The position numbers and the translations under genes are program-made. Below the pieces are notes generated by a model that made no database searches, was not told the DNA's origin, and saw only the letters and a program-made list of their open reading frames with translations. A DNA stretch of 64,000 nucleotides from Alcaligenaceae bacterium (lineage in GTDB: Bacteria > Pseudomonadota > Gammaproteobacteria > Burkholderiales > Burkholderiaceae_B). The stretch spans positions 42,324-106,323 of the forward strand of contig CANCMG010000004.1 in the NCBI GenBank assembly GCA_947378965.1, written 5' to 3'. The first letter of the stretch is position 1, and every line of letters begins with the position of its first letter. Below are positions 59,479 to 64,000 of this stretch, piece by piece.

Positions 59479-59715
59479 TTAGTTAGACTTTGAGTTTTGA
59501 TGCTTGTCGTAAACATAGGTGCCGATTGCCCCGATGGCCGCGCCACCCAGTGCACCCCAGACAGGGTTGCCGTCTGCGATGAGCGCAATGCCCGCACCTG
59601 CAGCCGCACCAATTGCGCCTGCTGAGAGCTCGCGCTGTTGAGTGTTGCTCATGTTTGAACAGCCAGTGAGTGTGAGTGCTGCGCAAACTGGTAAAGCCAA
59701 TAAGATTTTTTTCAT
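59479..59715 (-). CDS. Small glycine-zipper lipoprotein (OsmB-like)
   Basis: A 78-aa lipoprotein with signal peptide and lipobox LTGC, followed by a glycine-zipper segment (GAIGAAAGAGIALIADG and GALGGAAIGAIGTYVYD). The N terminus offers TTG, ATG and ATG in a row after AAGGA; the second ATG at 59715 gives the best spacing. Such proteins sit in the outer membrane and often respond to osmotic or envelope stress. Confidence 0.85.
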   Translation of the reverse strand: MKKILLALPVCAALTLTGCSNMSNTQQRELSAGAIGAAAGAGIALIADGNPVWGALGGAAIGAIGTYVYDKHQNSKSN

Positions 59716-59770
59716 CATCAATCCTTAAATGTAATGAAGTCAGACGTCATGCACAAAACCCTAATTATCT

Positions 59771-60130
59771 TTAAGGTTTGCAAGGAAACGTCTCGCCCAA
59801 ATAGCGCAAAATCGTGTCTGAGGCAGAGGCCTGCTTGAATTGAGGATGTGCGGCCGACCATTTGATAAAGTTATCAATATGTTGTTGGCGTGTCAGGTTG
59901 GATGTTTGCGCGCAGACAAAGGCGGGGGCTTTTTGAGGATGGCGCGTCACGAGGTAGGTTTCGTAGACGCCTTGGCCGTAGCCGTGGCAAAAGTTTTGAG
60001 CCGCCACGTCTGCCGTATTTGTGCACAGGCTGACAAATTTCTCGGTGGTTGTTGTGGCCGCCGGTGCTTGTTGCGCCGAGGTGGTTGCACTGGCAAGCGC
60101 CAAGCAGAACAGTACGATTTGTTTTTTCAT
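59771..60130 (-). CDS. Rap1a/Tai-like exported protein
   Basis: A 119-aa secreted protein. The signal peptide is KKQIVLFCLALASATTSA. The mature part has NFCHGYGQGVYETYLVTRHP and FIKWSAAHPQ with four Cys that could form two disulfides, the pattern of the Rap1a/Tai group. Some members are T6SS immunity proteins, but many are standalone and of unknown role, and no effector gene lies next to this one. The track begins 29 codons upstream; GGAAAG points to one of two adjacent ATGs (60133 or 60130). Confidence 0.78.
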   Translation of the reverse strand: MKKQIVLFCLALASATTSAQQAPAATTTTEKFVSLCTNTADVAAQNFCHGYGQGVYETYLVTRHPQKAPAFVCAQTSNLTRQQHIDNFIKWSAAHPQFKQASASDTILRYLGETFPCKP

Positions 60131-60311
60131 CATTCTTTCCGTGAAGCCTCGCTGTTTTGGGCGAAGAGATAAGGGCTCGATGGTCTTGCAATCGCAGTCT
60201 TTCGGGTCGATTTGCACCCTAGGACGAGGTTGCTGTCTTGTTAAACTGAATCATAACTTGGAAGTACAATCAAAAAACTTTCCCTTTTTTATTTTTTAAT
60301 CGAGATCCTAA

Positions 60312-60749
60312 ATGTTCAAAAGAATCGTTTCAGGGGCTGTCACTATGATGCTCACTTTAGGTTTAACGGCTTGTGCGCCAACAACGCCCAGCGCACCGCT
60401 TGAAATTCGTTCTGGCGTGATCCAACAAATTACTGCAACGCAAATTGCGAACAACCACGAAGCTGGCATTGGGGCGGTGATTGGTGGACTAGGCGGTTTG
60501 GGCGTAGGGGCGCTGATTGGTGGGGGTACGGGTAAAGCCGTCGCGATGGTTCTGGGCGCAGTGGGCGGCGCCGTGGGTGGTAACGAAATTCAAAAACATT
60601 ACGACAAGCCAATTGCTGGTCAGCAAATTTTTGTTCGTACCGGCAGCGGTGTTTTAGTGACCGTCACGCAACCTACTGGTAATTTTCATGTCGGACAAAA
60701 GGTTTACATTGAAGGCGCCGGTACAGACGCTAGGGTGGTTGCTCAGTAA
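60312..60749 (+). CDS. Glycine-zipper outer-membrane lipoprotein (SlyB/17-kDa antigen-like)
   Basis: A 145-aa lipoprotein. The signal peptide ends at the lipobox LTAC, then a glycine zipper (GAVIGGLGGLGVGALIGGGTG and the following GAVGGAVGG) and a C-terminal beta-rich part (FVRTGSGVLVTVTQP). SlyB-like proteins stabilise the outer membrane under envelope stress. Adjacent envelope genes are consistent with this. A perfect terminator follows about 120 nt downstream. Confidence 0.87.
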   Translation: MFKRIVSGAVTMMLTLGLTACAPTTPSAPLEIRSGVIQQITATQIANNHEAGIGAVIGGLGGLGVGALIGGGTGKAVAMVLGAVGGAVGGNEIQKHYDKPIAGQQIFVRTGSGVLVTVTQPTGNFHVGQKVYIEGAGTDARVVAQ

Positions 60750-60867
60750 GAGTTGAGGCGTTTGCCTGTCGGTTCAAAGCAAACTGAGTTCGTTGAGGTC
60801 GCCTGATTGAATAGAGTGATGGCGATTTAAGCACCGAGCCGTAAACGCGCAAAATGATGATGAACAT

Positions 60868-60897
60868 AAAAAAACCGCTGCATGCAGCGGTTTTTTT
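60868..60897. terminator. Perfectly symmetric bidirectional terminator
   Basis: A7-CCGCTGCATGCAGCGG-T7 is a 30-bp perfect palindrome. It lies between the convergent SlyB-like and HiPIP genes and can terminate both. Confidence 0.95.
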
Positions 60898-60911
60898 ACG
60901 AGTGCGTAGAG

Positions 60912-61214
60912 TTAAGCTTTTTTGACATAAGCGTTACACCAAGCTGCTGCGGCAACAAGCTTTCCTGGGAAGATGGCACAGGCGCCTGCTTCGGGCGACT
61001 TGCTCGCGTACAACTGGCAGTTGCCGCAAATTTGGCCATCGGCGTACTTTGGAAACTTGGCTTTATCGACTTGTGTGGCGACTGCTTTATAGCCCAGCGC
61101 AACGGCTTGAGGTTCGGCTTCGCCGATCAGTGCTTGCGCGCTCGCTTGTTGTGCAAGAGGCAAGGTGGCCAGACCGGCAGAGTAAATCATGAATTGGCGA
61201 CGTGAGGTTGTCAT
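60912..61214 (-). CDS. High-potential iron-sulfur protein (HiPIP), Tat-exported
   Basis: A 100-aa periplasmic [4Fe-4S] electron carrier. The Tat signal is TTSRRQFMIYSAG. The four cluster ligands appear as CGNC, then GACAIFPG, then AWCNAY, the HiPIP spacing. The start at 61214 has AGGA seven nt upstream, and the track's extra 16 codons are not needed. It probably accepts electrons from the bc1 complex and feeds a terminal oxidase. Confidence 0.93.
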   Translation of the reverse strand: MTTSRRQFMIYSAGLATLPLAQQASAQALIGEAEPQAVALGYKAVATQVDKAKFPKYADGQICGNCQLYASKSPEAGACAIFPGKLVAAAAWCNAYVKKA

Positions 61215-61485
61215 ATCTGTATCCTGAAAATAAAAATGCTTTGTGAGCGAAACAACGTACAACTGTTATCAAACAACGTACGCGGCATTTGAGTAAAACG
61301 CCGCATAACGTTCATAACAAACCGACCAAGCCCGATGGCGAAACAACGTTCTGCTGTCTTAAAACAGCTCAAAAGTCACTTCAGCGAAACCCTGTGCAGC
61401 GATCGTCAAATGGGCCCTTTCCTATTCTATCGCTTTCAACATTTGCGTGTTGCGCGACCAATGTGGTTAATTTGGTGAATACACG

Positions 61486-62355
61486 TTAATCCGCATGACG
61501 CTTGTCGAACTCCCAAACGTCTTCAAAGCCCATGAGTTTGGTCAGATCAGTAAAGTCGTACAGATCAACGGGGTTGCCCGTGGATGAGCCTGTGTTTTTA
61601 AAGTGTTGATAAACCTTAGTCATTGCCTGAACGCCTGCCAACAGCGCTGTCACCGGAAATATCGCCAACTTAAAACCAAGTGCTTCAAGGTCGGCCTTGC
61701 TTAAGACGGGTGTGCGACCTTTTTCAACCATATTCGCTAACTGGGGTAAGTCAAACGACGCACCGATCTTGCGCATTTCTTCTTCGGTTTCGGGCGATTC
61801 AACAAACAAAATGTCTGCACCGGCTTTGGCATAGGCCTCAGCGCGTCGCAGGGCCTCATCCAGCCCAAGCGTAGTCCGCGAATCGGTGCGCGCAATAATT
61901 AAAAAGTCTTTTGATTGACGGGCTTCGGCGGCGACTTTGATTTTTTTGACCATATCCGCCATCGGGATCACGCGCCGGCCTGGGGTATGACCGCACTTTT
62001 TAGGAAACTCTTGGTCTTCGAGTTGAATGGCCGATGCGCCGGCAAGTTCGTAGCCCTGCACGGTGTGGCGCACGTTTAACAAACCGCCGTAGCCCGTGTC
62101 GCCATCGGCGATTAAGGGCGTTCGCGCCATTTTTGCCATGGCTCCCACTCGGCCGACCATATCGCTATAGGTCGCGAGGCCGGCATCAGGTAACCCCAGG
62201 TGCGAAGCCACGGCACCAAAGCCGGTCATGTACAAGGCATCAAAGCCAAAGCTGTCTGCCAGTCGAAGTGACACCATATCGTAGACGCCGGGTGCGGTGA
62301 CTAGCCCAGGTTGTTTCAGACGTTCGTGCAGCTTTGCAGGTTTAGAGTTTGCCAT
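61486..62355 (-). CDS. Isocitrate lyase/PEP mutase family protein (2-methylisocitrate lyase-like)
   Basis: A 289-aa TIM-barrel lyase. The motif KKCGHTPGRR holds the catalytic Cys of carbon-carbon lyases in this family, with metal-binding DGDTGYGG and QLEDQEFPK. Members include 2-methylisocitrate lyase, carboxyvinyl-phosphonate mutase and oxaloacetate decarboxylase; no prpC or prpD lies in view, so I do not assign prpB. The ATG at 62355 is used rather than the upstream TTG. Flanking gaps of 270 and 233 nt show nothing clear. Confidence 0.88.
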   Translation of the reverse strand: MANSKPAKLHERLKQPGLVTAPGVYDMVSLRLADSFGFDALYMTGFGAVASHLGLPDAGLATYSDMVGRVGAMAKMARTPLIADGDTGYGGLLNVRHTVQGYELAGASAIQLEDQEFPKKCGHTPGRRVIPMADMVKKIKVAAEARQSKDFLIIARTDSRTTLGLDEALRRAEAYAKAGADILFVESPETEEEMRKIGASFDLPQLANMVEKGRTPVLSKADLEALGFKLAIFPVTALLAGVQAMTKVYQHFKNTGSSTGNPVDLYDFTDLTKLMGFEDVWEFDKRHAD

Positions 62356-62588
62356 GTCGAAATGCCTCAAAAAAATTGAGTGCTTATCGTAGCAGGTGAT
62401 GAGGTATTTGTTATCTGTTCGCGAGGCAGATTTTGCTGTCCGCCTGAAGTGTTTTGCCCGTATGTCAGGCTTGGTGCGCTGACGTTTGGTCAGTAAACAC
62501 TTGACTCGTTACACCGGGCAAGCCACACTCCTATTCACGTGTGTGGATGGCTGTTGCGAGTGATTCTTATTTACCCGAGGGTGCCACG

Positions 62589-63422
62589 ATGAACGATCTC
62601 AGTTTGCCAAAAGCGGTCAGCCAAGCGGCGCTGTCTGCACAAACCGTTAACCCCGGCCATCAAGCCCGCTTGCGTAGCCGCAACGGTGAGGCTCGTGGTC
62701 ATACCGCTGGTGTCGCACCGGGCAACGTACAAGGCAATTTGATGGTCTTGCCCAAAGATCTGGCAAGTGATTTTTTGCTGTTTTGTCAGCGTAATCCGCG
62801 GCCCTGTCCAATTTTGGCCGTGTCCGAGCCGGGTAATCCTATGCTGCCCAGCCTCGGTGAAGACGTGGATATTCGTTACGACATCCCGCGCTACCGTGTG
62901 TATCAAGACGGAGTATTGGTTGACGAACCCTTTGATATTGCCAGTCAATGGCGCGACGATTTAGTGAGCTTTGTTTTAGGTTGCTCTTTTTCGTTTGAGC
63001 AAGCCTTGGTTGAAGCAGGGATCCCTTTGCGCCACATTGAAGAGCAGCGCACCGTGCCAATGTATCGCACCAATATCGCAACGACGCCGGCAGGGGTGTT
63101 TCATGGCCCGATGGTGGTGTCAATGCGTCCAATGCGCCCAGCCGATATTGTGCGTGCGGTGCAGGTGACTTCGCGGTTTCCGAGTGTGCACGGCGCGCCG
63201 GTGCATATTGGCATGCCGCACCTGATCGGCATTCAAGACATCAATCAACCTGATTTTGGTGAGTCAGTCACCATCCATGACGACGAGATGCCTGTGTTTT
63301 GGGCATGTGGCGTGACGCCGCAATCTGTCGCGATGGCGATGAAGCCTGCCTTTTGTCTAACGCATGCACCAGGTTCAATGCTAGTGACCGATCTGACAAA
63401 TCATAGCCTGGCAAGTTTTTAA
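62589..63422 (+). CDS. DUF1445 putative hydro-lyase (D-glutamate cyclase-like family)
   Basis: A 277-aa soluble protein of the DUF1445 group. [29 protein letters not shown], then [18 protein letters not shown] and the ending [14 protein letters not shown] are family features. Members are annotated as putative hydro-lyases; a related domain in D-glutamate cyclase handles 5-oxo-D-proline. GAGGG lies 8 nt before the ATG at 62589. A TRAP binding protein follows 126 nt downstream, a common neighbour of this family. Confidence 0.85.
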   Translation: MNDLSLPKAVSQAALSAQTVNPGHQARLRSRNGEARGHTAGVAPGNVQGNLMVLPKDLASDFLLFCQRNPRPCPILAVSEPGNPMLPSLGEDVDIRYDIPRYRVYQDGVLVDEPFDIASQWRDDLVSFVLGCSFSFEQALVEAGIPLRHIEEQRTVPMYRTNIATTPAGVFHGPMVVSMRPMRPADIVRAVQVTSRFPSVHGAPVHIGMPHLIGIQDINQPDFGESVTIHDDEMPVFWACGVTPQSVAMAMKPAFCLTHAPGSMLVTDLTNHSLASF

Positions 63423-63548
63423 CAGGCGGTAGTTGGGTAATTTTTACTAGCAATGCGTAGCGCCTGCCACAGCCAGTGTTGTCGAGACGACTGAGGCAAT
63501 TACATTTTTTCTTTTGTGTCGTTGAGTCATATTTTTAGGAGCTTGTAG

Positions 63549-64000
63549 ATGAATGTGTTAAATCGATCCGTCATGGTCACGGCCCTGTTTGCAGCTTTGC
63601 AGCTATCGAGTGTATCGGCTCAAACCGTAGCATCAGGCCCCAAGATTGCAGTCCAGGCAATCACTCAGGTGTCTCCAAGTATTCCGCAGTACACCCAGGT
63701 AGATCAACCCATGCTGCGCGATGGGCTCAGGGCAGCAACCAACGGTCGCGTTGAAGTCACCTTGTCGTCGTGGCCAGAACGCAACGTCAACGGCCCCGAG
63801 GTGTTGAGGTTGGTGCGTTCGGGTCAAGTCGATATTGCCGCAGGTCCGCTTACAACGGTGTCTGGTGATGTTCCCATGCTTGACGGTATTGATCTGGCGG
63901 GCTTGAATCCAAGTATCAAGCAAGCGCGCAAGGTCGCAGATGCCATGATGCCGGTTGCGAACAAAGAGCTCGAAAAGCTTGGGATCAAGCTTGTTGCAAC
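63549..64000 (+). CDS. TRAP-type substrate-binding protein, truncated by the window end
   Basis: The first 150 codons of a periplasmic binding protein that continues beyond the window; the ORF track omits it. AGGAG lies seven nt ahead of the ATG. A signal peptide ends near SSVSAQ. LRLVRSGQVDIAAGPLTTVSGD resembles the DctP-family segment that reports a carboxylate site. It follows the DUF1445 gene and probably imports that enzyme's substrate or a related acid. Confidence 0.75.
   Translation, partial: MNVLNRSVMVTALFAALQLSSVSAQTVASGPKIAVQAITQVSPSIPQYTQVDQPMLRDGLRAATNGRVEVTLSSWPERNVNGPEVLRLVRSGQVDIAAGPLTTVSGDVPMLDGIDLAGLNPSIKQARKVADAMMPVANKELEKLGIKLVA

Noticed and set aside
59771-60130. T6SS immunity protein with a nearby effector
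   Set aside because: No effector, VgrG, Hcp or PAAR gene is visible; the neighbours are lipoproteins, so only the Rap1a-like family call is kept.
61486-62355. Assignment as prpB of a methylcitrate cycle
   Set aside because: No prpC, prpD or acnD lies in the window, and the family includes several other lyases and mutases.

Overview
The window reads as chromosomal DNA of a betaproteobacterium, most likely Burkholderiales of the Alcaligenaceae type. This rests on protein flavour and on gene order: trxB diverging from ftsK-lolA-rarA, serS, paired cytochromes c beside a DUF1841 gene, a HiPIP, a Rap1a-type protein, and many periplasmic-binding transporters (ABC and TRAP). I see no rRNA, tRNA, CRISPR array, insertion sequence, phage or origin. 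The taxonomic call is inference from recognised families; no search was run.

Region 1 (1-24 kb) is mostly housekeeping: dnaJ, an M16 protease, an overlapping moxR/GNAT/CoxE-like operon, two cytochromes c, DUF1841, a two-subunit sodium:solute symporter, smr-trxB diverging from ftsK-lolA-rarA, a cyanide-insensitive-type bd oxidase (cioAB) followed by a 33-aa DUF2474-like gene missing from the ORF track, serS, a Tyr/Pro/Ala-rich exported protein, and a UPF1/IGHMBP2-like helicase with no ATG start. Region 2 (24-30 kb) holds an EamA transporter, an unrecognised exported protein, an alpha/beta hydrolase, and a shikimate-dehydrogenase-like/GMC-oxidoreductase pair.

Region 3 (29.9-46.2 kb) is accessory catabolism built around glycerol derivatives. 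A minus-strand eight-gene train (ABC binding protein, two permeases, ATPase, formylglycine sulfatase, formylglycine-generating enzyme, glpK, glpD) is packed with ATGA/TGATG overlaps. It diverges from a LacI-type regulator whose intergenic region carries two LacI-like operators. A ugpBAEC glycerol-3-phosphate transporter set follows on the plus strand. The inferred logic is import of a sulfate ester containing glycerol, cytoplasmic desulfation, then phosphorylation and oxidation of glycerol. Tandem repeats sit at nearly every junction of this region.

Region 4 (46.4-52.4 kb) has an amidohydrolase with a complete TRAP transporter, then queC and mmsA.

Region 5 (52.6-59.4 kb) is the most striking locus: a self-contained type II acyl synthase. 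It encodes a FabL-like enoyl reductase with a Y-x6-K motif, FabG, a long AcpXL-like acyl carrier protein, a double-hotdog dehydratase, a ketosynthase, a second ketosynthase with Thr in place of the catalytic Cys, and a single polypeptide fusing an AcpS-type phosphopantetheinyl transferase to an LpxL/HtrB-type acyltransferase. The gene content resembles the rhizobial acpXL-lpxXL very-long-chain fatty acid system for lipid A, but with a different reductase and this fusion. I infer a dedicated pathway that makes an unusual acyl chain and transfers it to an envelope lipid.

Region 6 (59.4-64 kb) holds glycine-zipper lipoproteins, a Rap1a-like protein, a Tat-exported HiPIP, an isocitrate-lyase-family enzyme, a DUF1445 hydro-lyase and a TRAP binding protein cut by the window edge.
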